The position numbers and the translations under genes were made by a program. From the NCBI RefSeq assembly GCF_000213175.1, contig NW_009799100.1:4095099-4159098 (forward strand): a stretch of DNA of 64,000 nt, in the 5' to 3' direction. This stretch comes from Neurospora tetrasperma FGSC 2508. Its lineage: Eukaryota > Ascomycota > Sordariomycetes > Sordariales > Sordariaceae. Each line of letters opens with the position of its first letter. Positions within the stretch are counted from its first letter, which is position 1. The notes beneath the pieces are model-generated. The model was not told the DNA's origin, ran no database searches, and was given only the letters and a program-made list of their open reading frames with translations. Below are positions 1-10,627 of the stretch, piece by piece.

Positions 1-80
1 GTAGCATGGCCGAGCTTGCCCCAGGCGCTAACGGTGGCGGCCTGGAGGAGGACGACGGGGAGGACAACAGAGGTCTTCAT
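1..80 (-). CDS. S1/P1-type secreted nuclease, N-terminal fragment (runs off window)
   Basis: The minus strand opens with ATG at 80 and reads 26 codons to the window edge. It shows a signal peptide (MKTSVVLPVVLLQAATVSA) followed by WGKLGHA. S1/P1 nucleases are zinc-dependent secreted nucleases that cut single-stranded DNA and RNA. In that family the signal peptide is removed so that Trp becomes residue 1 and, with His6, binds zinc. Here Trp directly follows the predicted cleavage site and His is six residues in, so the match is diagnostic although only the start is present. A CACGTG box lies about 510 bp upstream, which would suit phosphate-starvation control. The rest of the gene lies left of the window, so its integrity cannot be judged. 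Confidence 0.85.
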   Translation of the reverse strand, partial: MKTSVVLPVVLLQAATVSAWGKLGHA

Positions 81-591
81 GGTGATGGGCGTTCAGGCTG
101 CTGAGGAACAAGAAGAGACTCGGAAACCGTGAGCAGCAGGAAAGCCAGCCATTGCTGGTCCACGGCGCCGTCCACCATTTTTAAAGTCAGTCCTTCTACA
201 CGCGTATTGTAGAAGCGAGCCATCGATATCTGCCGATGCGGTGGCTTGGTGGCAAGCTAGTCGGAGTTGTGTCCACGATAGCACTAGGGTTTGCGGGTTG
301 TGGGGTTGATGGACGTCAATAACTCGGATGTCGGATCCCCAAAAAGGCAGCTGCAAAGAAGGCTTGCAATCGGCGCCGATCATCTCAGGTCCCGATGTTA
401 TGGACCGCGAGCACGGCACATGCTGCTCGACGCGACAAAGGTGGTGATGCATACAGTTCTGACAGGTACTTGTAATATGATATACCTACCTAGGTAGCCT
501 TGAAGATGCAAACAAGGACAGAAGGTCGGACCAGAAGAGGCACCTAGAGGACGGGTACCGGCTACGTATTGTGAGTACTGTACCCGATGCC

Positions 592-597
592 CACGTG
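592..597. promoter_or_regulatory. CACGTG box, candidate NUC-1 site
   Basis: On the minus strand it reads AGCACGTGGGC, which contains the GCACGTGGG form preferred by Pho4/NUC-1 bHLH regulators of phosphorus acquisition. It lies about 510 bp upstream of the nuclease start at 80. The motif is seen; the regulation is inferred. Confidence 0.4.
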
Positions 598-2631
598 CTG
601 GTTACACTATCCTTGATTGGCAGGTGCACTAACATCACCCTTGTAGTGTATTTCGACGCTATCGAGGCTATCTGCTCCGACTTTCGCAGTACTATTTGAC
701 CTCTTCACAATCTATCACCGTCATCAATCATGTCCTAGGATCCGTGGGGACGAATACAAGTGGCTCGTTGGCTGAATTTTAGGTCATATATCTATGATAA
801 CGAACCGCAGTATGCTATCGTTATATACTGACTTATTATAGCCTTCTGAAGCTATTCCCTCAGCCCCGGACGTCCTGCGGTAAACTTTATCAGGGTATGA
901 TAAATTTCAGCGCCGGTCACACAAGACCTTGTCCCGCATGAAGCTTGGGGTTGTTATCTCGGAAAACCCCAACAGCTCGCAAACACCAATACAAAAGTCG
1001 AAACTTCCAAACCCCATAACTACCACAGCACGGCAAGAACGGTAGTCATCATATTCACGCTCACCTGTCTTCCAAATAATACTCTCGACTCGTCCAGAAA
1101 AGTTTGAGCACCATGCTGCTAGGTGGACAGCGCCAAGTAACAACTGCCGATAATCGTACAGATAAGACAAACTTCACTCTGCCGATGACGGCCCCGGCTG
1201 GATGCCCCCCAAAGCCTGGAGAGTGGAGTTTTACGGCTCGCTCCCGCAAGGAAACAGACCATAGGTAACCTCAGCCCCCTTCGGCGCAACTCTATCCCCG
1301 TTTGAGCCTCAACACTTCTCAGACCTCACAACCACCCACACTCCATCCGTCATTCATCTTGACCTTTCCGCCCATCTCGTTAATGACCAACGCGCTAGAT
1401 TCTTCCTGAGCAGATTGACATCTTGAGCAATTACTTGGTACGAGTCGAGCTCCTTGTGTAAGGGTTCTGTATATTTGATGATATTATCAGCCAAATCGAT
1501 TCACATTTACTGCTGCCTGTACGCCAAGGTCGTGAAGGAGTTATTGAGAAGTAGAGCGCTGGAAATTGCGGACGGCTTATTTATTGCACCAATACACAGC
1601 AGTAACATGTGCATAACTGCACGCAATCCTCCCACGAGCGTGCGGTCGAGGTCCGTTACCGGGTTTCCTTTCGACACCACTCAACTAGTGGAAGTCACCT
1701 GCAACACCCGCCGGGGCATTCCATTGCTCGTTTGTTGCCCGGTCTGAGGGACAGTGATATTTCCTGTGCTGACGGTGCATGTTTCTGTCATAGAGGGTTG
1801 TGGGCGGCAGGGCGATGGCATCAGGAGGGAAGAGCAAAGGGCCAGCCCGGTGAAGGATGTTGGGCAAAAGCATTTGTTTCTACTTGCTAACTAGGTAGTA
1901 CTGTGATTTGGAGTTGCGAATGAATGGGTGGATGGTTAATGGACACATCCCAACATGTTCACGGAGCCTTGGTCAACTCACGTTTGTACCAAGTGTCGTA
2001 AGTTGTACAAATTACCTGCCTGACACAACGCACCCAAGACCCGAATGCGGATTTGTGGCGCAAGATCCATGTTTGCCATATTGGACGGACATCGATCCTA
2101 CAAGCGCGCCAACGGACTAACATGATTTACCCTCGCTTCGATGACAGTACGTAACAACCTTGAACCCAAATTCGGTTCGCTTCCAACACGTATCCGGAAT
2201 AATCGAGGTGTTTGTAGTCTTTGGTTTCTTCTGTGTGAGCCGATCTGGAATATATAATTTCTTTCTTTTGCTCCAAGCTGCACGGCTGGAAGGCGGGAAT
2301 AAGCACTCGACTCTTTGATTTGGGAAGGCAAAAAGGGTCAAGAAACTGTTCTTAGCAAATGCGAAGCGCCTTCTTGTCAAACTCCTTACTTGCCACCAAC
2401 ATCAACCGGGCAGCATTCCCGAATGTGACGGCCTTCTTTAGCATCGATGTTTCGCCTTACACCGGCGGATGGTATTTACATTTAGGCGCTCTCCCAATTT
2501 AGCGATTCTGTAATGTTTTGCAGTTCTTTCCTTTCCCCCTTTTTCTTTTTTTTCACTTGTAATTGTTTCTTTTTACTTCAAATTTTTTACTTTTTATCTT
2601 CTTTTTAATTTTTTTTAAAAAAAAAAAATTT

Positions 2632-2646
2632 GGGGGGGGGGGGGGG
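2632..2646. repeat. Homopolymer G15 between A- and T-rich tracts
   Basis: A run of 15 G directly follows a poly-T/poly-A block and precedes another A run. The exact length is uncertain in any assembly. Confidence 0.8.
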
Positions 2647-3318
2647 TTGAAGAAAAAAAAAATATCAAAATTGCTCCTCAACAAGATTGACGCACGCTTC
2701 CTTACTTGCCCCATCTAACCAACAGATAGATATAGAGTTACCGTCGTGAAACCTATTGTCTACGGAGCCGAGAGAATCTGGAACGACCAAGGAATGTCTG
2801 ATGACAATCGTGTTGCGGGAGAGGCAAGGTTTAGTCCGGGATGGACCATTGTTCTCGGGGCGGAGCATTGATAGTGATTGCAATGGAGTGGCAGGTTGGT
2901 GATTTACGGGAGATAAAAAGCGAGTATCAATGCATAGAGGTAGGAATAAGTCAAGAAAAACAAAGGGATGCTGGTTGTACTGGAGCGTCTCCATTGATGG
3001 TTGGACGGGATGTGATTTCACTGGGGTTGTTTCAACTTTGCATTGATGGTTTTTAAGACTGGTTTTCTGAGTAACGGCCCTTTGGAGACGAGCGATGTGA
3101 CGAATGACAGTTTATGTTCCCACGGCTTGTTGTTGCGTTGGTCAAATTCCATATTTTTGTCTGAAATGTCCCTCACCCGTTGCTGTTTCCAGCAGCGTGG
3201 CACACAGGACGAGCCATCTCAAGGCCAACCAAGTCAAGGTCAAGGCAATTTGGGACTTCGCATTGTTTTGTTAACTTACATGTTGCATGGCCCCGCCTCT
3301 CTTTTCCTCGTTTAGATA

Positions 3319-3636
3319 CCGTATAGACTCGGGGCATCCGTTTTTAGGTCCAAGGGAAATCAGGCATAATCTGGAAGCATACTGCAACATTTATGCCCAC
3401 CAGAAATTCTATGCAAGACAGTGAATTTGAATGTCTCCACCCTCCAGCGCCCTTGAAAAGATAGGTGTGTAAAGGCAGGACTTTGAAGAATCGAATTCAC
3501 AGTGCTCCGGGGTGGGTGGCAGCACGACTCCCCCACCAAAATTTGCGGGCAGGAAATGTACAGAATCGGGCATATGTATGTCTAATTATGCCTGGTTTCC
3601 TTGGAACCTAAAAACGGATGCCCCGAGTCTATACGG
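3319..3636. mobile_element. MITE-like element with 52-bp terminal inverted repeats and TA flanks
   Basis: The ends are near-perfect inverted repeats: 3319-3370 begins CCGTATAGACTCGGGGCATC and its reverse complement occupies 3585-3636, with only a few mismatches or one-base shifts. Both ends are flanked by TA (3317-3318 and 3637-3638), the target duplication of the Tc1/mariner/pogo superfamily. At 318 bp with no meaningful reading frame, it is best read as a non-autonomous MITE. No transposase that could move it is visible in the window. It shows little sign of RIP, so it may be low-copy, short enough to escape RIP, or recent. Confidence 0.85.
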
Positions 3637-3907
3637 TACACCTTCTAGCATATTGAGTGTGCATTTGTGGTGCAGTAATCCGGGCGACCGGGTGAAAATC
3701 TATGTGCAAAGATTTATGCAAGTCAACAAGGCAAGATAAGTCAGGAATCTGTCCTGTTTTGACTTGGCTTGTGTGCTTCGCTGGCTTGTATTAGTGGTTT
3801 AAAAGGACCACCATGCCCATGTTGCCCTTTTTCTCTAGCGACGACTCAAACTCGGAGGCCTACTTCTCTGAGACAAGTGCAACTCCCAATCATAGTCCTA
3901 TTCCACG

Positions 3908-4456
3908 ATGTTCATTACACGAGCTCTCTTGAGCCTGGCCCTTGCGGTCTCCTTCCCGGTGAGTCCCTCAACCCGCTACCTATCTTTGCTCAGAGCACAC
4001 ATCCACTAACAACTTCTCCTCACCACTCAACAGCCGACCATCGCCGCCCAATTCACCACCTCCTTACTAACTCCCAACACCAAAACGACGATCCAACTTC
4101 GTAATCAGGACGGCACCGCGTCCGCACTCCCATCCTCATCCAAAACCTTCCAGTCCACCACCGACATCGTCGTCGCCCGCAACGTCGAAGACCCCGACTA
4201 CTTCCCCACCTGGATCGGGAAAGCCTGCCCCGGCGCCCAGAAATACAATCTCGAGGTTCCAGAGGATTGGGCCTGGGGCAAGGCCTTCGAAGCCAAAGTG
4301 AACATTTGGTACCTCGAAGGGTTGCCGGGAAAGCCGAAGAATGGGAAGGGACCGAGGACTTGTGGACGAGTGGCCTGTAGAGGCGATACGGCTATTTATT
4401 GGTGCAATAATGATGTGAGTCTCTTACCTTCCCTCCGCCCCCCCACCCTGCCTCTT

Positions 4457-4489
<33 letters not shown>

Positions 4490-4778
4490 CTGGATAGTGG
4501 AGGTGGAATCAAAAAAGTCAAGTAGCTAACAATCATGGGGCCTGGGCTCGGGTCCCCCCCCTTATAAAAACTAGCCGGGACAGGAAAGAGAACTTCCCGA
4601 ATGGAACTGGATTGCGCAGGGGGCAAATGCGCTCTGGCGAGATGCGCGCTGTTGGAGGGATCCTAATATCTTTGGGAATGAGCGCGAAGGGAGGATTAGA
4701 GGAGAGATCTATAGTGACCAGACTTGGAGCGTTTTCATCAGGGGGGAGGACTGTTTGAAGCCTGGAAAGACGAGTTGA
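3908..4778 (+). CDS. Small secreted six-cysteine protein, copy A
   Basis: Three exons: 3908-3958, 4034-4414 and 4584-4778, giving about 208 residues. Exon 1 is exactly the 17-codon signal peptide (MFITRALLSLALAVSFP). Both introns are phase 0 with GTGAGT donors. The third exon could instead begin at 4575, adding three residues in frame. The mature part has six cysteines, including C-x4-C-x8-C (CGRVAC...IYWC) and C-x33-C before the C-terminus, plus WSV and EDC motifs. It shares all of this with the downstream gene at 5442, so the two are tandem paralogues. I do not recognise a named family. A secreted, disulphide-bonded, possibly effector-like or antimicrobial protein is inference only. Intron 2 (4415-4583) carries a 32-T run. 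Confidence 0.8.
4458..4489 (+). repeat. Poly-T32 inside intron 2 of secreted protein A
   Basis: An uninterrupted run of 32 T lies within the intron, well upstream of the GCTAAC branch-point-like site near 4523. The paralogue at 5442 also has a T-rich intron 2. Confidence 0.85.
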
Positions 4779-5441
4779 ATGGGGAGAATTGTGGAGGGAC
4801 AGAGTGAGGCGTATTTATAAGGGTATAAAGGACTGAGAAGGAACAGACGTGGCAGTTGGGAAATTGGAACCCATGTTGTGGGTGGGGTGTGGTGAAGAGG
4901 TGATGCCGCCTTGGGAACAATGTCTGAGGAGAGACGGTGGTCTGGAGTTGGGTGTTTTGTATTGAGTTCCCACTGCGTACCCATCTGTCCTCCCAGATGA
5001 TTTTCAATTATGTTCGCATAGCTAAGGTGTTTGTGCAGAGGTAACTGTTGGTGAAGAAGACTTGTTTGCCCATGTTCACATGAAATTGAGTACAAGTAGA
5101 CACTTTCGTTTGCTTGTTGGCTTCCGTGTTTCAGTGTATGGTGAAACAGGTTCGGAAGCTCCGTGATATTACCAGCCCAGTGCCACTCGTAAAGGTGTTA
5201 TCAGATTGATGAAAATCTTCCGTTGGCTTCCGTTGGGAGATGCATGTAATGATTCATCATCGACACCAAGCCGAGTCACTTTTCCTTTTGATAATATGGT
5301 TCGTGGTGGCAGTTAAAAGACCTATAATCGCCAGTGAATCTCAAAGTTTTCCCTGTACATTCGAGTCAGCGCGACCAACCCAGTTTTGAACCGACAACTC
5401 ACCTCCCCAACACAATATCAAGCTCTTCAACTCTCACAGCC
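4779..5441. other. Spacer between the secreted-protein paralogues
   Basis: 663 bp with no gene seen. It should contain the 3' end of copy A and the promoter of copy B. Confidence 0.5.
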
Positions 5442-6127
5442 ATGCCTTCGCCTAGCGCCATCCTTCGACTGGCTTGTTTTGCCTTTCTCCCAGTTCGTCT
5501 TTCTCCGTGCCTCATTGTCTCCATTGATCTCTTTAGCCTTTGATCACGGGTCTAATGACACATCTCCTCCGCACAGCTTGCCGTCCTTGGCCGCACTGTC
5601 AGACCTTATATGCTACCAAGGGACGCCAACACTACCTCTGATGGATTGATCCACCCCAAGCAATTGACATTCAGCGTCAATTGCTCGATTTCCGATCACG
5701 ACTATGGCCATGGCAACGGTGTTCTGGAGGGATTTCATTACCTCATGAGTCGGGGCGGGATGCCGGGGAACAATCCTGGGAGTTGCGGCCGGATTAGCTG
5801 CTCTCACGACACTGGAATCCATTGGTGTAATGAAGTGAGTTGTGGCCTTGTTTTCCTTTTTTTTTTTGTTTTTTTTTTGTTTTTTGTTTTTTTCTTTCTT
5901 GTGCTAATCAACGACGATCTGAACAGGACAAGACCAAGCGCAAAGCACTTGAATCCTACCAAGTGATTGCGCGTGCTGTCATGGAGATCTTCCAACAAAA
6001 GCCCTGTTGGCAGAACTTCGATGATGATAACTTCATGGGTGCCGGGATTAAGGGGAAGGCTTTGGTTGATGGTGAAGACTGGAGTGTTTGGGTGGCCCAC
6101 GAAGACTGTTCTGCTGCGCCGGTGTGA
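5442..6127 (+). CDS. Small secreted six-cysteine protein, copy B
   Basis: Three exons: 5442-5492, 5577-5834 and 5927-6127, giving about 169 residues. As in the upstream paralogue, exon 1 is exactly 17 codons of signal peptide and both introns are phase 0. The first donor is the weaker GTTCGT; the second is GTGAGT. The six mature cysteines keep the C-x4-C-x8-C block (CGRISC...IHWC) and the C-x33-C spacing with CW, WSV and HEDC. The region before these blocks is shorter than in copy A, and overall similarity outside the cysteines is low, so the duplication is old or fast-evolving. Function is unknown; a secreted, disulphide-stabilised protein is the supported part. Confidence 0.8.
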
Positions 6128-6939
6128 AGAAGATGCGGTCGCAGAGAAAGGAAAATAATGTGATGGCAGCTGCAAAGGTGCGTGTGTGCCGAGGGTGGCG
6201 ATGGTGCTCAAATTGTCATCCGAAGGGAAATCAAAGAGGATAATGCTGGGAGTAGAGTTCATTGAGAGGAATTAAAGTGAGAAATTGTTTGCCCTGGGAG
6301 AGAGCATCGTGGTGAAAACATGAGGTGTTCTTGTACAAAGACACGAATACTGGTGTTCAAGGAGCGTCACACGTCCCTGTTGCCTTCGTTGAATGGTAAG
6401 GAGATGTGATTTTGAGACCCACAATTAGCCGGTACCACGAATACGGCAACTTGAAGAGAGAAAGAGTCACCGGTCTTATATCACCCGCAATTGCTTCATG
6501 GTCTAGGTTGGTTACAGTTCACAACTGACTATAGGGCGCTGAATTCATTCACGTGTCTTTCCTCATTGTGGATGTTCCTGTTATCTCGATATTCCCGAGT
6601 GGACCATGATGGTTGCGATTGGGGATACCACGTGATTCGAGAAGCATGGGACTCCCATATTGCCTGCCGGTCGCCGAATCCGAAACAAGATAACATCCAT
6701 CATGTTCGGGTGTCGGCCAACCTCCACTTTCTTTCATCCGCGCAACATGGCGCCCACCATTGTGATGGTGGTTCACTTGTGGGAACCATGATCTATTATC
6801 ACTGAATGCGGATTCAGTTAAGTCGATAAAGTCCTCAACTGGCAAATGTCGAGAATTGACACCATGATGGTCGGCTTTCCCGCTTGACACTTGTACCAAG
6901 TCGGAGGGTGTTTTGGAAACATAAATCCACGTCTTCTAC
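6128..6939. other. Spacer, possibly with degenerate NRPS sequence
   Basis: No intact gene. It lies just before the recognisable adenylation-domain relic and may contain more eroded upstream parts that can no longer be recognised. Confidence 0.4.
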
Positions 6940-9114
6940 TTCAGGTTCGACGACCCATGGTCGAACCACCCTCGGAGCTCGATTTTCGGCGCCTGCCTCT
7001 GCATTCCCTCCGAGACACAATACGAGAATGATATCACCGGCGCCTTCAACCGTATGGACTGCGACTACACCTACTTCACGCCCTCTGTGGCCCGCTCGCT
7101 GTATCCATCTACGATACCAAGACCCCGGACGTTGGCAATAAGCAGTGAAGCTACCATGAGGAAGGACGGCGCGCGTCGGACGCAGGCGAGTGCCTTCATT
7201 GGCATCTAACGGCCCTGTTGAGTGCGCCCAGACGCTGTCCTATAACTCTGATGGGTCGCTGGATTTCATCGGCCGCCAAAATGGGTTGATTAAGCTCCGT
7301 GGCCAACGAATCGAGCTAAGCGAGGTGAAGTATCATGTTCGCAGCTCACTGCGGGATCTGAGCCAGGTTGAAGCTATTGCGGCGGAAATCATCACGCCTG
7401 CTAATAGCGCCGGTCCGATTCTTACGGTGTTATTTTAGCGTTATCAAGGCAGAAGAGAATGACGTAAGCTCGGATAACGATGCTCACAATCGAACTAGAC
7501 TCGCACGCGTGACTGGGGGTCTGGAAAAAAGACCGAGAGATCATGTCTCGCAGTACATGGCGCCCAGAACATAAATATATCCACGTCGACAAGGTGCCGA
7601 TGACCACGACCAACCAGACCGACCGACGCGTTCTAAGGTGGATAGGTAGCAGGTACACGTTATCGGAGCTGGCTGCTATGCAGTCGCAAGGCACAGAGAA
7701 TGATGAGTCGGCAGACCTCCTGAAAACCCAAGTGGTTCCATTCTTGGATGATGGGCTCACGGCCGACCACATCCAGGACGTGATCCCCGCCACAGACTTC
7801 CAAGCGCTTTCCATATCAGAAAACCTGCAAGATCCTCCCGGAGGATATCACCACTGGATCCTTGATCTCCCCGCCGATGTGGACTTTGTAAGGCTCGAGC
7901 AGGCATGCAAAGATCTAGCCAATCACTTCGACATTCTCCGCAGTGTCTTCATCCCAGCAGCGACGAAGGATGACGGGAAGTTCTGGCAAGTTATTCTGCG
8001 CGAACACACACCAGCGTACGACACCATCGACGCCGGCGACCCAAAGGACCTCCCGCAGTTTTTGAACGGGGTCTGTGCCGAAGATCTCGCCGGACCTCGT
8101 AGGCTCGGTCAATTCTTCATCCGCTTCATCGCCATCAAACACATGTCATCCGACTCTCACAAGCTCATCTTCCCCATCTCCCACGCCTACGACGGCTTCA
8201 GCTGGTCGCAAATCTTCCATGCCCTCTCATCTTTCTACCTCAACGTCGAGCCGAAGTCAGTTATCCCAATCCCATCAGCCACCCCTTCCTTCGCAGACTA
8301 CATCGCCTTCCGCGAGTCGCGCAAGCAGGAAAGCCTAACCTACTGGTCCAACCGCCTCCAAGGCTGGAGCTACCCTTCTAATTTGTGCCGCCGGAGAAAG
8401 GGCATCACCCGGTCCATCAACAATCGTCTTTCTCTTCGCCACACCATTTCCCTCCCTTCTTCTATCTCGCCAAATGATGGAGATGATGAAATCTCACCAG
8501 CAACCCAATTCTACGCCTCCTTCGCCTTTGCGCTTTCCCGGTTCTTCGGCGCACGTAAACTCCTCTTTGGCCGCCTCGTGGCCGGCCGATCTGCGCTTCC
8601 CGCGGCACTACAGAACGTGGTCGGACCGACCATGACGGAACTCCCCGTCTGCGTCTTTGTCTCGGGTCACGACACCTTGAGTAGCGTCGCTAAGCGGCTG
8701 CCGGAGCAATTCATTGAGGACTCGAAATACGAAGCGGTGGGAATGAGGGAGATTATCACAGGCGCTACAGACTGGGACTGGGAAGGGGTAGAAGGGGAGA
8801 AGGAAAGGGATTTTGGGTGGAGGACTGCTTATCAGCAGGAAAATGAAACCGGCAGTAGTAGTCATGAGGAGAAAGGGGATGGGGTTGGGTTATTCGAGAA
8901 GGGGGGAGTAGGGTTCCATGAGAGGGAGACGCCGGCTAGAGAGAGACCAGAGGTATATGCTACGCCAGACAGAAAGAGTGGGATGTTGGTTTTGGAGTTT
9001 GAGGGTAGTAAGGAGTGGGCGAGGGGGATGGGTATTGGAAAAGAAGGAGTGAGGAGGTTTTTGGAGGTTTTGGGATGTGTTTTGGGTGGTGATTTGGGTC
9101 CTCACGTGAGGTAA
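6940..9114 (+). pseudogene. Non-ribosomal peptide synthetase relic (adenylation and condensation parts)
   Basis: Three pieces in order. First, about 6940-7160 matches the adenylation core (GACLCIPSETQYENDI, then YFTPSVARSL). Second, 7190-7437 and its continuation in another frame match the end of the adenylation domain (DGSLDFIGRQNG, LRGQRIELSEV). Third, 7543-9114 is open for 523 codons: the last adenylation residues (VDKVPMTTT..TDRR), then a condensation domain beginning near GLTADHIQDVIPATDFQ. At least three frame changes are visible (between the adenylation pieces, near 7430 and near 7560), and the start and most of the adenylation N-terminus are gone. The thiolation domain expected between adenylation and condensation is absent. 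The condensation motif reads SHAYDGFS at about residue 214, one residue shorter than the usual HAxYDG. This is a dead remnant; a stand-alone condensation protein from ATG 7543 is possible but unlikely to be active. Confidence 0.85.
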
Positions 9115-9306
9115 GTAGTGAAGTAGGCTGGATGGAGAAAAGTGTATATCGGGTCAAAATTGTCTTTTGGTTTTTTGCAAAAAACATTTTGTTGGTTTCT
9201 TTTGTTACTTCCTGACTAGCTTTCTTGCTTTGATTTTGTTTTGGTAGAAAGCAGGCGCGGGGCTTGACAATGGTCCAGATGCGAGTATCGCCTAAACAAG
9301 AGGAGG

Positions 9307-9350
<44 letters not shown>
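9307..9350 (+). repeat. Poly-A44 homopolymer
   Basis: An uninterrupted run of 44 A lies 190 bp past the NRPS relic. It could be a retro-insertion tail, but no element body was recognised before it. Confidence 0.85.
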
Positions 9351-9352
<2 letters not shown>

Positions 9353-9460
9353 GAGACAAAGAGAGAGAAAGAAGAGAAAGGACAGAGAGGCTTGAGTCTA
9401 CAGTACAGCATCCGTGGATGGTACGCAGCAGACGAACCGGCAGACACAATGAATTTCCAG

Positions 9461-9466
9461 CACGTG
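9461..9466. promoter_or_regulatory. CACGTG box in GCACGTGGG context
   Basis: It matches the Pho4/NUC-1 preferred form and lies about 1.17 kb upstream of the acid phosphatase start. The distance is long, so a role is uncertain. Confidence 0.3.
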
Positions 9467-10212
9467 GGTAAGGTCAGTAACATCGTGAACCTTGACATCC
9501 CGCGCATGTAAATCGACAGATATGGCATTCAAAGCACACCCAACGCTCCACAAGGGTTTCCCTTTCATAAATCGGCCATAGGCAATCCGATTCCGCAAAA
9601 GGAAGGTCCGAATTCACTTTATAGTTATGGATTCGTATATCCCAATCGGATGCCCGTGCCGGTTGAAAATGTTGCTATGTAATCCAGAAACCCAAGCCCT
9701 TCCAAGCACGTTGACAAACAAGCAAGTGCGAGACGTTCAACGGTCTATACGAAATTGCTAAACCCTGGCAACATACCATCACGCTATCACAACTACTAAA
9801 GGTTCCGAATGGAACATTGAACAGGGACCGTAAAGCCGTGGTGGACTTCAGCGGGGGATGTGTAAGGTGATGATCATGAACTGCAGCTCCCTCCAAAATT
9901 ACCGAGGTTCACCGATCTTGGTTTTTTGCATCGACAAAAGTTGACTCGCATCCGGGTAGTACGAAATACCGAACCATTCTCGTAGAAAAGAAAAGAGCAA
10001 TGATACCTATCCCGAAGCTGCACAAGCCCCTGTTGTTCCCTTCGCTTCCAGTTTTTGTGCGGTGGTGATAGTCAAGCTCTTAAGGTACCTTACACTCCAA
10101 GATCGCTACTGATCTGATCAGTCCCCTGCCAAACCGTTTAGCGCTAACTATTCCGCCAATCATCTTACACGGATTTGCCTTGAATCGGCACAACTCTTGT
10201 CGAATGGCCAAC

Positions 10213-10218
10213 CACGTG
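10213..10218. promoter_or_regulatory. CACGTG box upstream of the acid phosphatase
   Basis: On the minus strand it reads GCACGTGG. It lies about 410 bp upstream of the start at 10628. This is a plausible NUC-1 (phosphate starvation) site given the gene's role; binding is inferred. Confidence 0.45.
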
Positions 10219-10627
10219 CGGAGGTGTTTGGCTATAAGGTACACTACACCACCATAGGTTCGCCAACCACCCTTTCAAGATCGAATTAACCGATGTGACG
10301 GGATGTGGTACCATGGGGTAAGTGGTTCGAGAGTCGTTCGCTGCTACGACTGCGACGCTGCCATTGACCCCTGGCCCTTGGCCTTGACCCCTGAAGCTGT
10401 TTCGGGGAGCTCACGCTCAAGAGTGGGTGGATGATAGTGTGATGCTACTATTGCCAGGTACGAAACGCGCTTCATATCCAGTAGAAGCGAGGGGACGGGA
10501 CAGATGCAGGCAATGATAAACTGGAGAGCCCCCTTCGTCTTGATCGTTCTGGTCCGGCTCTCTGTGTTTCTTCCTGGACGTGGGTAGTTTCATTGCCAAC
10601 GGACACGGCGTCGGCATCACGATCATC

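Larger units (their letters stand above)
81..3316. other. Gene-free upstream region
   Basis: No convincing protein gene was found on either strand. The open frames here are short, lack introns that extend them and resemble no family I know. The region probably holds the nuclease promoter at its left end. It contains AT-rich stretches and, at 2514-2663, a run of T-rich, A-rich and 15-G homopolymers. Confidence 0.5.
9115..10627. other. Intergenic region, promoter side of the acid phosphatase
   Basis: No gene seen. It contains a 44-A homopolymer and two CACGTG boxes, listed separately. The right end is the promoter and leader of the acid phosphatase. Confidence 0.5.
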
